Below are positions 9,368-18,036 of a stretch of 64,000 nt of DNA, in pieces. The translations under genes were made by a program, and so were the position numbers. The notes beneath the pieces are model-generated. The model saw only the letters and a program-made list of their open reading frames with translations. It searched no databases and was not told the DNA's origin. Numbering within the stretch: the first letter of the stretch is position 1; every line of letters starts with the position of its first letter. Location of the stretch: NCBI GenBank assembly GCA_031270945.1, contig JAISWZ010000069.1, forward strand, positions 1 to 64,000. Reading direction: 5' to 3'. The stretch comes from Clostridiales bacterium. GTDB taxonomy: Bacteria; Bacillota; Clostridia; Lachnospirales; WQUN01.

Positions 9368-11489
9368 ATGATTGGCTTGGACATACCTGCAATTATAAAC
9401 TCCATGACGCTAGAGGAGAAAGCTGGCCTCTGCTCAGGAATGGACAATTGGTGCACAAAGCCTGTGGAGCGCCTGAGAATTCCATCTATCCGAATGTCTG
9501 ACGGCCCGCATGGATTGCGCAAAGAGGATGAGGCAAACAAGAAACCTGGCAACATCTTTGCCAAAAGCATGCCAGCTGTTTGCTATCCAGCCGCGTGTGC
9601 CACTGCAGCCAGCTTTGACCCGGAGCTTTGCGTGAAGAGGGCGAAGCACTAGGAAGGGAATGCAATGCGCTTGATGTAGCAATCTTGCTGGGGCCAGCAG
9701 TAACTATCAAACGCAGCCCGCTTTGCGGACGAAACTTTGAATATTTCTCGGAAGACCCCTATCTTGCGGGCAAGCTAGCCGCCGCTTACATTAATGGTCT
9801 GCAAAGCCAAAATGTTGGAGCAAGCTTGAAGCATTTCGCATGCAACAACCAGGAAACCGCCCGGATGAGCGGCTCAAGCGAGCTAGACGAGCGAACGCTA
9901 CGGGAAATATACCTTCCGGCTTTTGAAATTTCCATAAGGGAATCTCAGCCTTGGACTGTAATGTGCAGCTACAACAAGATAAACGGCACATATGCAAGCG
10001 CCAACAAGCGTTTGCTGACGGACATCCTTCGCGATGAATTCGGATTTGACGGCTTTGTCGTGTCCGACTGGGGCGCTGTGCATGACAGAGTAGCGGGAGT
10101 TGCCGCCGGATTGGATTTGGAGATGCCATTCTCAGGTGGAGAGACAGACGCGCAGATTGTCAAAGCAGTGCAAGACGGAACTCTGAATGAGGCAGATCTA
10201 GACAAGGCTGTTTGCCGCATACTAAGAATTGTGCAAAAGCGAGAGGAAAGCTTGGGTAATAAAACTGATTGCGACCTTCAGGCCAATCACGACTTCGCTG
10301 TGAAAGCTGAATCCGAATCCGCTGTTCTGCTGGAGAACAACGGCCTTCTGCCTTTTAGGGAAGGGATGAAAGCGGCATACATTGGGCCATTTGCAAAAAA
10401 ACCGCGATACCAGGGTGGCGGTTCAAGCCACATCAACCCTTGCAAGGTAACTGGCGCTTTTGAGGCCGCGCTGGCAAAGGGTCGCGATGTTTCTTATTCT
10501 GAGGGCTTCCCGCTTGAAGATCTCATAGATGAAGCGCTAATGGAATCCGCAGTTAAAGCGGCGCAAGCGGCTGACGTTGCCGTCATTTTCGCAGGTCTGC
10601 CTGACAGCTTTGAATCAGAGGGCTATGACCGTCTTCACATGCGCTTGCCCAGCGTCCAGAATGAGCTTATCAAGCGTGTCACCGCCGCTCAGCCAAACAC
10701 TGTCGTGGTTCTGCACAACGGCAGTCCTGTGGAATGCCCTTGGGCTGACAATGTTGCCTCCATATTGGAGATGTATCTAGGCGGCGAAGGTGTTGGAGAA
10801 GCTGCCGATTTGCTTCTGTGGGGCGAAGCCAATCCTAGCGGCCATCTGCCAGAAAGCTTCCCTTTCAAGCTCGCTGATAATCCCAGCTTTTTAAACTTCC
10901 CAGGCCAAGGCGGCAAGGTGCGGTATGGCGAAGGCATTTATGCAGGATACCGCTATTATGACGCAAAGGAGATGCCGGTGCGCTGGGCTTTCGGGCATGG
11001 CTTGTCATATACGGACTTTGAGTACTCAGGTGCCCGCGTCAGCGCGAACAGCATGGATGATGACACGACTGTCATTGTAAGCGTGGATGTTGCCAACACT
11101 GGCTCAAGAGAGGGCAAAGAGGTTGTGATGCTGTTCGTTTCCGATGAAACCGGAACACCTGGACGCCACCGAAAGAGTTGAAGGGGTTTGCCAAGCTTTC
11201 CCTTAAGCCTGGCGAAACCAAAACTGCGGAGATGACTGTAAGCGCACATGATCTTGCCTGGTATTGCGAAGAGCTCCCAGGCTGGCATGCCGCTCCGGGC
11301 CGCTACAAGCTTTTGATCGGACGCTCGGCAACAGACATCAGAGCTTCTCTTGACATTTGCTTTTCCACAAAGAAACCTGGGCCAGGCCATCTCAAAAGCA
11401 TGGACATTAACACATCGTACGGCGCCTTGCTTTTTCGGCGCAAGATGGCGTTTGCCCTATCGGACAAACGCCATCCTGCGCTTTTTTGA
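9368..11489 (+). pseudogene. Frameshifted GH3 beta-glucosidase
   Basis: Three overlapping frames join into one GH3 protein. Frame one (from about 9368) holds NSMTLEEKAGLCSG and RIPSIRMSDGPHGLR. It breaks near 9640 within the FDPEL..GEALG region. Frame two (to 11181) carries LKHFACNNQE, the nucleophile motif VVSDWGAVHD, the C-terminal sandwich with ESEGYDR (likely acid/base Glu) and VRWAFGHGLSYTDFEYS. A second break near 11165 moves to the frame KGFAKLSLKPGETK, the fibronectin III-like domain. All active-site motifs survive, so the decay is recent, or the breaks are sequencing errors. The last frame runs into the terminator hairpin, so the original stop also seems lost. Family members act on short beta-linked oligosaccharides; this copy lies just after the GH43-like gene. 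Confidence 0.85.
11438..11487 (+). terminator. Rho-independent terminator after the GH3 gene
   Basis: An 11-bp stem (GATGGCGTTTG with CAAACGCCATC, 11444-11475) extended by an outer GCGC/GCGC pair and followed by TTTTTT. It serves the plus-strand glycosidase pair and lies 45 bases from the end of the convergent ATPase gene. Confidence 0.8.
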
Positions 11490-11531
11490 CTTGCGCCCTG
11501 CGCAGACCGCTCAGGACTATCTGGCAAATCG

Positions 11532-12833
11532 CTACCCGCGCCTTTTCGAGATTTCGGGATACTCGTTAAAAAACACGCCAATAGCGTAAAGCGGGACGTG
11601 CACCATCCACCCGTCGTCACGGTAGCCTTGCAGAGACGTCCGATAGGATACAGTCGGCTCGAACATTTCTCTATATACCGAGAGGCTTTTGCTTTGCAAG
11701 TTCTCTTCAACATGCACCTCCAGCGGGCATATGTCCTTGCCGCGCCTCAGCACAAAATCCACTTCGGCGGTTCCTATGCTGCGCCAGAAGCTATGCTCGA
11801 TCCCGCAGGCGACTGTTTCCTGCGAAATATACTGCTCCATCAGGGCACCTTTGAACCCCTCGAAAATACGGTTGCCGTCAAGCAAAACTCGGGCGTCCAG
11901 ACTGAGCGCCGCTCCCAAAAGGCCAATATCCAGCATGTAAATCTTGAAATCCTTGTCTTTTTGGCTTGAAGGCAGGAGCGGCGGATTGACAACCCGTCTG
12001 CACTTGTGGATCAACCCGCAGTCTTGAAGCCATTGCAGCGCACTTTCGTAGTCGCTGTAGCGAGTCATCTTTTTCACAACGCCTGGCGAGAATTTCTTGT
12101 TTTTCCTTGACAGCTGCGCGGGAATGCTGCGCCAGGCGCTCCTGGTTAGGGAAATGTCTATGTTCGAAGAGCGCTTGGCAAAATCATTCTCGATTGAAGT
12201 CAAGATCCACTCTTGCACCCCTCGCGCTTTTGCGTAATCCCCGCTTTTCGCGTACTCTGCGACAACTCCCGGCATCCCACCTACATAGAAGTAATTTCGC
12301 AGCAAGTCCACATACCTGGATTTGCTGTAGGAAATCCGCATCCAATCGATCTTGCCACGCAGCTGCATTGCATGGCTTCCCTCTCTGATCCCCTCCAGGA
12401 ACTCCAAAAAGGTCATGGGGCGCAGATGGCAGAAATCAACTTTGCCCTCTGGGAACGGCGCATCCTCAGTCCTGCAACCCGCCATAACAGCGTATTCAGG
12501 CGCGCTTTCAAAAAAGAGCCCAAGAGATGAAAGAGCATTGGGAATTTCCTGGATGTCATCTAAAATCAGCAACGTAGACCCGGGCTCAATGGCGCATTCA
12601 GTCTCCAGCTCCAGGCCCTTGACCAGGCGCCGAATGTCATGGCTCATGCTGAAAAGGCCCTGCATCCTGTCGTTGTTGTTGAGGTTTATGTAAGCCGTCC
12701 TTTCAAAATGCTCAGAGCCAAATTCTTTCATCAGCCAGGTCTTCCCGACTTGCCTCGCTCCCAAGACAACCATGGGCTTTCGGCTTTCCGAGCCTTTCCA
12801 TGCTATCAGCTCGTTCATTTTTTCTCGTTTCAT
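11532..12833 (-). CDS. AAA ATPase with C-terminal DUF4143 domain
   Basis: 433 aa. The N-terminal AAA_14 domain has a Walker A loop GARQVGKT (residues 25-32) and a Walker B strand LLILDDIQE (88-96). The C-terminal half fits DUF4143, a PD-(D/E)XK-like fold; EVDFVLRRG matches the usual EVDFV strand, but the later EVK is EVH here (PLEVHVEEN), so a catalytic lysine may be missing. Proteins of this type are common singletons in anaerobe genomes and their biological role is not settled. The start at 12833 is supported by similarity, although the ribosome site is weak. The first codons are duplicated just upstream, giving a tiny open frame that stops after 14 residues. Confidence 0.85.
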   Translation of the reverse strand: MKREKMNELIAWKGSESRKPMVVLGARQVGKTWLMKEFGSEHFERTAYINLNNNDRMQGLFSMSHDIRRLVKGLELETECAIEPGSTLLILDDIQEIPNALSSLGLFFESAPEYAVMAGCRTEDAPFPEGKVDFCHLRPMTFLEFLEGIREGSHAMQLRGKIDWMRISYSKSRYVDLLRNYFYVGGMPGVVAEYAKSGDYAKARGVQEWILTSIENDFAKRSSNIDISLTRSAWRSIPAQLSRKNKKFSPGVVKKMTRYSDYESALQWLQDCGLIHKCRRVVNPPLLPSSQKDKDFKIYMLDIGLLGAALSLDARVLLDGNRIFEGFKGALMEQYISQETVACGIEHSFWRSIGTAEVDFVLRRGKDICPLEVHVEENLQSKSLSVYREMFEPTVSYRTSLQGYRDDGWMVHVPLYAIGVFFNEYPEISKRRG

Positions 12834-12894
12834 ATAGGTCTCAGCCTTTCCATGCTATCAGCTCGTTCATTTTTTCTCGTTTCATACAGGTCTC
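12791..12894. repeat. 52-bp tandem duplication over the ATPase start codon
   Basis: Bases 12791-12842 and 12843-12894 differ at one position. The duplicated unit contains the first 14 codons of the ATPase gene and its upstream sequence. The outer copy reads MKREKMNELIAWKG and then meets TGA, so translation could start at either copy but only the inner one gives the full protein. Confidence 0.9.
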
Positions 12895-13056
12895 AGCCTT
12901 TCTGATAGCCGTGATTTGACTCGCGAGATTGCTCACTAAAATCATATTATGCAGCCAATATCAAAATATCATTGCTTTTTTTGAAAATCCCAATTTTTCA
13001 AAACAGCGAGGACAGCATGCGACTTTATGGCTAAAGCAGCGAATCGGTCTGCCTGG

Positions 13057-13088
13057 GGGGAGGTCGCCGACCCGTCGGCGACCTCCCC
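13057..13088. other. Perfect 15-bp inverted repeat
   Basis: GGGGAGGTCGCCGAC faces its exact complement across two bases. The hairpin is very stable but has no T-run on either side. It lies between the immunity-like gene and the ATPase gene, both on the minus strand. It could be a transcript-end structure or a protein-binding site. Confidence 0.7.
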
Positions 13089-13151
13089 TAGATCCCCTGC
13101 AATAAGCCATGCTTTACATCAAGGGGGCGCGTCCGGCCTCAGATTTGGGAT

Positions 13152-13682
13152 CTAGCAGTTCCATTTGCACTGCGCCGGATTTGGCTCATTCTCCACAGCA
13201 ACCGCTCTAAGCGCGGCTGTATAGTCAGCGCAAACTTCCTCAGCGATCTTGTTGTACTCCGCCTCTGTTGCGTCTAGCCCCAGCCGGTCATATCCTACAG
13301 CGGCCGCCGCGTAAAAGAGCAGCCCCAGCGAATGCGGCGCGGCGTGTATGCATCCAGCCGACTGGCCAATGGCTCTGGCGGCGGCTTGCGCTACAGGGTT
13401 GCCATCCAGCTCGCGAGCGGCGGCATGGCACTCGTTTAATATGATGTTTTTGACGTATGGCAGCTTCACTTTCCCGTCAAGCCATTCACGGGCGGCTGCT
13501 ATGGCGTGTTCTGGGCGCTCGTCATCAGGGCAGCTCTTCTTGAATAGCGGAAGGACTTTCTCCTGCGCGTAGCCAAGCGTCCAGTTCGCTATTGTCGCCT
13601 TGCTTTGCGTTTCAATCAGCCGCATAAGCGCTACGGTAGATGGAGCGTCAGCGCTTCCAAAGGTCTTGCGAAGCTTTTTCAT
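13152..13682 (-). CDS. Immunity-like protein (putative Imm-5 type)
   Basis: 176 aa, alpha-helical and rich in alanine. The pattern DERPEHAIAAAREWLDG, then HAAARELDGNPVAQAAARA and CIHAAPHSLGLLFYAAAAVG, resembles the 'putative immunity protein' family found widely in bacteria, often as a lone gene. In polymorphic toxin systems such proteins neutralise a toxin, but no toxin gene is visible here. The start at 13682 follows an AAGGAGGAG ribosome site by 4 bases; an in-frame ATG five codons upstream overlaps that site and is less likely. It is the last gene of a short minus-strand group that starts with the DUF2200 gene. Confidence 0.7.
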   Translation of the reverse strand: MKKLRKTFGSADAPSTVALMRLIETQSKATIANWTLGYAQEKVLPLFKKSCPDDERPEHAIAAAREWLDGKVKLPYVKNIILNECHAAARELDGNPVAQAAARAIGQSAGCIHAAPHSLGLLFYAAAAVGYDRLGLDATEAEYNKIAEEVCADYTAALRAVAVENEPNPAQCKWNC

Positions 13683-13700
13683 TGACTCCTCCTTCAAAGC

Positions 13701-13817
13701 TTAGGTTGTGCCAGCGGCCCGCTTTCCCAGTTCCGCTCCCGCTTCAAGGATGCGTTCAACAACCCATGCCGTGTTGCCCGACTTATGGGGGCTGCCGCTA
13801 AAACCCGCTATCTTCAC
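13701..13817 (-). pseudogene. N-terminal fragment of an NAD(P)H-dependent FMN reductase / flavodoxin-like protein
   Basis: Starting at GTG 13817 the frame reads KIAGFSGSPHKSGNTAWV and then a helix ending in ILEAGAEL, before stopping after 38 residues. GSPHKSGNT is the FMN phosphate-binding loop of this family, whose members are normally 170-200 aa, so only the first beta-alpha unit remains. It lies between the DUF2200 and immunity-like genes and looks like a deletion relic. Confidence 0.75.
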
Positions 13818-13825
13818 ACTGCCCT

Positions 13826-14176
13826 TTACTTCCTAAGAATCTTTTCCATGGCCCTTCCCTTGGCCACTTCATCTACGAGCTTATCCAGCCTTCGGATGTT
13901 CTGCATAAGCGGGTCAGAGATCAGCTCGACGCGGTGCCCGCAGATGACTCCTGTCACTTTGTCCGCGTTTGGGTTGATTTGCGGCGCTTCAGCGAAAAAC
14001 TGCTCGTAGCTTGCTCCATTGTCCAGCTGGGACTGCAATCCTTCGGCGTCATAGCCTGTCAGCCACTGCGTGACGATATCCACGTCCATTTTGGTTTTTC
14101 CCTTGCGCTCAACCTTCTGGATAAGAAGCGGATACACGTCAGACACTTTCATTTTGAAAACGCGATCATTAGTCAT
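13826..14176 (-). CDS. DUF2200 family protein
   Basis: 116 aa. The sequence KMKVSDVYPLLIQKVERKGK followed by VDIVTQWLTGYD matches the start of DUF2200, a small cytoplasmic family of unknown function, and VTGVICGHRVELI DPLMQNIRRLDKLVDE-like segments match its end. An AAAGGAG ribosome site lies 7 bases before the ATG at 14176, so I reject the longer frame. A promoter with a 17-bp spacer lies 75-100 bases upstream. The downstream genes (flavodoxin fragment, immunity-like gene) could be co-transcribed. Confidence 0.85.
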   Translation of the reverse strand: MTNDRVFKMKVSDVYPLLIQKVERKGKTKMDVDIVTQWLTGYDAEGLQSQLDNGASYEQFFAEAPQINPNADKVTGVICGHRVELISDPLMQNIRRLDKLVDEVAKGRAMEKILRK

Positions 14177-14250
14177 ATCAATCTCCTTTATGCCAAGCGG
14201 GCTTGGCAAACCAGCGCTTGCTTTTCTCATTCGGGCCAATTCATAAAGCC

Positions 14251-14279
14251 ATTATAGCAAAGTTCCTGTAAATGGGCAA
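14251..14279 (-). promoter_or_regulatory. Sigma-A promoter for the DUF2200 gene
   Basis: On the minus strand TTGCCC (14279-14274) and TATAAT (14256-14251) are separated by exactly 17 bases. The predicted start of transcription is about 70 bases before the DUF2200 ATG. Confidence 0.75.
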
Positions 14280-14534
14280 CGCATAACCTATTTCTAAAAA
14301 AGGCTCAGGCTAGCGTTTTCCCAATGCTTAGGGGCATATCGCCAAAGCAATGTGATGCTTGGAATTGGATGCCCATTGGCTCTCGCGCTGAGAGCACCCG
14401 GCCACAAATCCTTATGTGACTTTAAAAGCCGTTTTTTCAGGTTTAAGCTCCATATCTTCACATAATTTTCATATTTGCTCTCTTGCAGCCATCTCCCCTT
14501 TGTGCTACTCTAATTTGTGATTATTTCACACAGC

Positions 14535-14645
14535 GATAAGAGCATATGCCAAAGTTTTGAAATGGCGCAGAACAGCGTTGCCCAATGTTCCGGGCAGCCA
14601 GGCATCGCGACGCTTCAAAGCCCATCAAAAATTTTGGCTTAAGCT
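14535..14645. repeat. Degenerate palindromic element
   Basis: The left arm reads ATAAGAGCATATGCCAAAGT and the right arm AAAATTTTGGCTTAAG. The interior keeps the CATCGCGACGCTTCAAAG block of the 'CATCGCGATG' subfamily. It ends about 20 bases before the next start codon and is the only element between the DUF2200 promoter and that gene. Confidence 0.55.
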
Positions 14646-14667
14646 TTAAACACAGGGAGGCAAGGCA

Positions 14668-15429
14668 ATGGTTGCGCAAGAACTTTCTGCTGAAACAATG
14701 AGCTCCACCCAGGGACAAGACCCTGACGCCGACATCGACTTCGGAGATGTTTGGGCAATAGATCAATTTCTGACGAAATCAGGCCTCAAATCAGCTTTTG
14801 CCATCTCGCGCGCAGAGGATTCAGATACGCTCCTGACTCTCTTGGCCCTTATGCTTCGCAACGAAGGCACCCGCCCCTCGGAGTTTTATGAAACTTCTGT
14901 AGCCAAGCTGCTTTATCCAGACGCGCGAGTCTCTATCAAAGAAAGCACGGCCTTCTTGGCCGAATTCGGAGCTCCTGGCATGTTCGAGAAATTTGTTGCG
15001 TCTTATCTCGATTGGTGCCAAACGGCTAAGTCAGACGAGGATTTTAACAGCGCCTGCGGCACTATAGAAATCATGGGGGCCACTTTCTCATCTTCCATGA
15101 AACGCGCCTACTCGGAGAGCGACGAGACCATCTGCGGCGAAGACATTATCGCATTCATGGCTACCTTTTTCCAAATGGAGCTTGCCAAGCAGTTGCAGAA
15201 CTGCGGCTCCGACAAGGTGCGAAAAGAGACATCAACGACTGTCTTGAGCGAATTTCGCAAAACCAAGGCAAAGATCATTGATGGCACACTTCACAGGGGA
15301 GAGTTCACAAGCAAGGCCAATGACGTGATAGAAGCCATGGGCATGAAGATACCTGCAAGCTTTAAGTTGAATGGCAACAGGGTTGAGGTTGGCGAATACT
15401 CGTTCAACTGCAAGCTCGGAGTCTCTTAG
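14668..15429 (+). CDS. Transposase-derived protein lacking the DDE core (paralog 1)
   Basis: 253 aa. The N-terminal part (FGDVWAIDQFLTKSGLKSAF, DTLLTLLALMLRNEG, YETSVAKLLYPDARV, LAEFGAPGMFEKFVASYLDW) resembles the N-terminus of IS1634-type transposases, in which a variable YxxSxxxxLYP segment precedes the first catalytic Asp. The C-terminal part (EDIIAFMATFFQMELAKQLQ) resembles the helix after the catalytic core. The roughly 250 residues with the DDE triad are absent, yet the frame is intact and has a GGGAGG ribosome site. A second protein of the same build lies 1.5 kb downstream. Either both descend from one internally deleted insertion sequence, or the shortened protein has been retained for another role. 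No terminal inverted repeats of an IS were found. Confidence 0.6.
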   Translation: MVAQELSAETMSSTQGQDPDADIDFGDVWAIDQFLTKSGLKSAFAISRAEDSDTLLTLLALMLRNEGTRPSEFYETSVAKLLYPDARVSIKESTAFLAEFGAPGMFEKFVASYLDWCQTAKSDEDFNSACGTIEIMGATFSSSMKRAYSESDETICGEDIIAFMATFFQMELAKQLQNCGSDKVRKETSTTVLSEFRKTKAKIIDGTLHRGEFTSKANDVIEAMGMKIPASFKLNGNRVEVGEYSFNCKLGVS

Positions 15430-16694
15430 AGGAACGTGAAAGCGGAATAAATGCAAGGGGTTCAAGACTGTACCGGCCAAGGGCATGCGTAGTCCTTGGC
15501 CGGCTTTATGGCAAAACCTTTCGTGAAATATTAGCTTGCATTTATGATTTCTTTGCGATACAATGGTTCAAGCCATGAACCTCGCTTTTCACTCAGGAGT
15601 ATGGATGCTCCGAGCAAAACAAGGAATTAAAGCATAAAGGCGGCGTTGCGCCTCTGACGGAATTTTGGGATTGCACTAAGAAAACAGATTTGCCGTCGCA
15701 AGGCCAGGGTTCGCGCGGGTAGGTGGCAGGATGCTCGAAAGAGATTTGAAATTTTGTCCTTATAATCCTAAACCACTTCACGCCTAATGCTGATAGCGAC
15801 TCCTATCCTCGCAAGAGGTCTTAACCACGCGCGACAAATTCTGCCGCCGCGATCCCTAGAAATAGGTTTGAAATACCTTTTGAAAATATGGATTTGACAA
15901 ACTCGTTATCCTGAAAGGGAACCTTGAAACCCTGTGTTCAAGATAGGCGGTTTGTGTTTAAGAGCATATCCTAAGCTTTTCGCCAGGACTTTGGTTGGTC
16001 AAACGCTATCCGGTGCCATTACGGAATTTTGGGATATGCTCCAAGCTGTCCTCGACAAAAGTTTGATGGACATACGTCCCTCGTTGATGATTGGCTCCTC
16101 AGATATAATTTAGGAATATGCACTAAGCAGTCCTCGAAAGAGTTTTGAAATTTTGGAGGAAATTCATATGCACCTTTGTAACGGTTTGGTAATTCAAGGT
16201 TATATTCCCTAATGTGGACCAAACTGACATATGCATAGTTGCCACTTCAGCGCCGAAATCCTCGAAAGAGGTGTAAAGAAAAACGGGGTTTGAAACTTTG
16301 AACTGAATCAGAAGGGAGGGGCGATGCAGGAGAACGGCTTTATGGCTATCGCCTACTCGACTAGAAAGTCTGTGGTCATCACATAGGGAAAGCCGCTCTT
16401 GTTGTTGCGAGGATTCTACACGCCTATCGATTCCGTGATTGCCACAGTGTCTTCAACTTCCTGCAAGGGATATTGCTCGCGTATGTCTATCACATCGTCT
16501 GTCCAATCCCAGGTTTGAAAGCAGCTGGTGAACCCTGCCGCCGCATTCTCAAGTTAAACGTTTAACTGCGCTTTCAAGCGCCTCTCCGACTCTTTATTCG
16601 CTCGCGCTTGGCCTTATTATTTTCTTTCACCCAAAGCTTGCCACTTGAGTCTTTCCCTCATTTGTGCTATCCTTGAATATAAAGATGACCTTGC
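15430..16694. other. Gene-free stretch with element copies and a recurring palindrome
   Basis: No supported gene. It holds one palindromic element (15958-16045), two lone right arms (about 15660-15683 and 16105-16127), three CCTCGAAAGAG-type blocks (about 15736, 16135 and 16260) each followed by TTTGAAA-like sequence, and a copy of the palindrome GTTAAACGTTTAAC at 16552-16565. Confidence 0.5.
15958..16045. repeat. Palindromic element (MITE-like), shortened copy
   Basis: Arms TTAAGAGCATATCC and GGAATTTTGGGATATGCTCC are 88 bp apart end to end; the left arm has lost the AAAATT block and the interior is CTTTTCGCCAGGACTTTGG. Confidence 0.7.
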
Positions 16695-16889
16695 ATGTGG
16701 AGTTTTCTTTTTTTGCCCGACTCTGGCGAGGCCATCCGCAAGGAGATCTCAGAAAAGAGCGGCATGAGCGTAAACAGAGTTGTTGCAAGCATTCTTGAAA
16801 GGAATTTATGGAAATCCAAAGAAACAAATCGAATTATACTCACGAGCAAACTCCATTTATTGGAGATGCTCCAGGAGGCGATAGAATGA
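16695..16889 (+). CDS. Small ribbon-helix-helix-like protein
   Basis: 64 aa. The segment LPDSGEAIRKEISEKSGMSV followed by NRVVASILERNL looks like the two helices of a ribbon-helix-helix DNA-binding domain. The stop overlaps the start of the next gene in an ATGA, which suggests coupled translation. The first residues are uncertain: an ATG at 16684 in another frame (MTLHVEFSFF) would join this frame if a T were lost in the T-run at about 16705-16715, so a frameshift may hide a longer N-terminus. There is no good ribosome site for the 16695 start. Confidence 0.45.
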   Translation: MWSFLFLPDSGEAIRKEISEKSGMSVNRVVASILERNLWKSKETNRIILTSKLHLLEMLQEAIE

Positions 16890-17599
16890 ACGAGCTTAGA
16901 TTTGGAGACGCTTGGGCCATAGAGCAATTCATAGGAAAATCGGGCATGAAATCAGTCTTTGTCAACGTCTGCCCAGAGGATTCCGATACCTTGCTGGCGT
17001 TTCTGTCTTTTGTTATTCACAATGGCGGTGTGCGCAACCCGCAACTTTTTTATGAATCTTCTGTAGCCAGCCTGCTTTACCCAGACGCGCACCTAGAAGA
17101 CGATAGCGCAAAAGTCTTCTTGCGCAAAGTTGGAACATTGGATTTCTACAACAAATTTGCCCGCCTGTACATGAATTGGGGTGAAACGGTCATGTCTGAA
17201 GAAGACCTTCGTGGCAACACCGTCTTGCTGTCTTTAATGAGAACCACGCTCAGCAAAAACATTAGCAACCACGAGGATCCAGTAAACAACGGGCAATTCG
17301 TTCTCTCAACCATGGCTACCTTGTTCCATATGGAATTCGAAAAGCAGCTGCATAATTGCGGCAAACTCAAGATAAGAAAGATGCCGTTAAATCTCGTGTT
17401 GGATGAATTCGCAAAAACGACGGCGAATGTTATTGACGGCGAGCTTGTCCGGGAAGAGTTCACCAGCCTGGCAAACGAAGTGATGGAAGCCGTGGGAATG
17501 AGCATTGGGGAGCGATTCAAGATAGATGGCAACAGGATTGCGGTTGTCGAATACTCGTTCAACTTCAAGGAGAGCATCTATTACAAATTCGATGATTAA
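16886..17599 (+). CDS. Transposase-derived protein lacking the DDE core (paralog 2)
   Basis: 237 aa, collinear with the protein at 14668: FGDAWAIEQFIGKSGMKSVF, EDSDTLLAFLSFVIHNGG, YESSVASLLYPDAHL, then a middle region without DDE motifs, STMATLFHMEFEKQLHNCGK and VIDGELVREEFTSLANEVME. Both end with a [GN]NRxxVxEYSFN motif, which is not a transposase hallmark and so may be specific to this shortened family. The start at 16886 follows AGGAGG by 8 bases and overlaps the small upstream gene by 4 bases. A hairpin with a GGTTAAACGTTTAACC core follows the stop. Function unknown; the shared architecture and intact frames favour selection for a protein. Confidence 0.6.
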   Translation: MNELRFGDAWAIEQFIGKSGMKSVFVNVCPEDSDTLLAFLSFVIHNGGVRNPQLFYESSVASLLYPDAHLEDDSAKVFLRKVGTLDFYNKFARLYMNWGETVMSEEDLRGNTVLLSLMRTTLSKNISNHEDPVNNGQFVLSTMATLFHMEFEKQLHNCGKLKIRKMPLNLVLDEFAKTTANVIDGELVREEFTSLANEVMEAVGMSIGERFKIDGNRIAVVEYSFNFKESIYYKFDD

Positions 17600-17609
17600 G
17601 CAAGGCAGA

Positions 17610-17660
17610 GCGGCATTTTCGCCGCCGCACCTGCAGGTTAAACGTTTAACCTCAGGTTGC
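17610..17660. repeat. Hairpin with GGTTAAACGTTTAACC core, copy 1
   Basis: GCCGCACCTGCAGGTTAAAC folds on its complement GTTTAACCTCAGGTTGCGGC. It sits just after the stop of the second transposase-derived gene and is preceded by CAGAGCGGCATTTTCGCC, the same lead-in as copy 2. The core palindrome occurs three times in the window (also 16552 and 17918). Confidence 0.75.
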
Positions 17661-17663
17661 GGC

Positions 17664-17714
17664 CCCGCCGCCAACCCAGCCAAGCATGCGGCACCAAGCG
17701 CTGTGCTTTCAGCT
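17664..17714 (-). pseudogene. Duplicated fragment of glpK
   Basis: This 51-bp segment matches bases 18173-18223 inside glpK (coding for the [15 protein letters not shown] region) with about seven differences. It lies in the gap beyond the glpK stop, so a second, mostly deleted copy of the end of glpK once stood here, or a fragment was copied across. Confidence 0.75.
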
Positions 17715-17847
17715 GTTGGATCATGGCTTGAGGTGTTTCGATGTCAGAAACCGCAAAACCTCGTGGCAAGAACAGCCTGATATTGGCGTTTATAGACAGT
17801 TGCCGACACATTTGTCTAGGTCAGAAAAGTTTCAAACCAATTGTTAT

Positions 17848-17945
17848 CAAGAAGAGCATTTATGCAAATTCGATGAGTAAAAAAAAGCAGAGCGGCATTT
17901 TCGCCGCCGCACCCCTAGGTTAAACGTTTAACCCAAGGGTGCGGC
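17848..17945. repeat. Second copy of the gene end plus hairpin
   Basis: CATTTATGCAAATTCGATGA and the following AGAGCGGCATTTTCGCCGCC repeat the last codons of the gene at 16886 and its downstream hairpin. Here the hairpin is stronger: GCCGCACCC..GGTTAAAC pairs with GTTTAACC..GGGTGCGGC (17908-17945). The sequence from about 17741 may be the remains of a third copy of the gene. Confidence 0.65.
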
Positions 17946-18036
17946 CGCGTATGCTTTGCGATAAAATCTCAAGAAATGCGAAGAGGCCTGAGCATTCGCC
18001 CAAGCCCCTTCGCACCCAAGTTTTTCGCTTGCCAGA

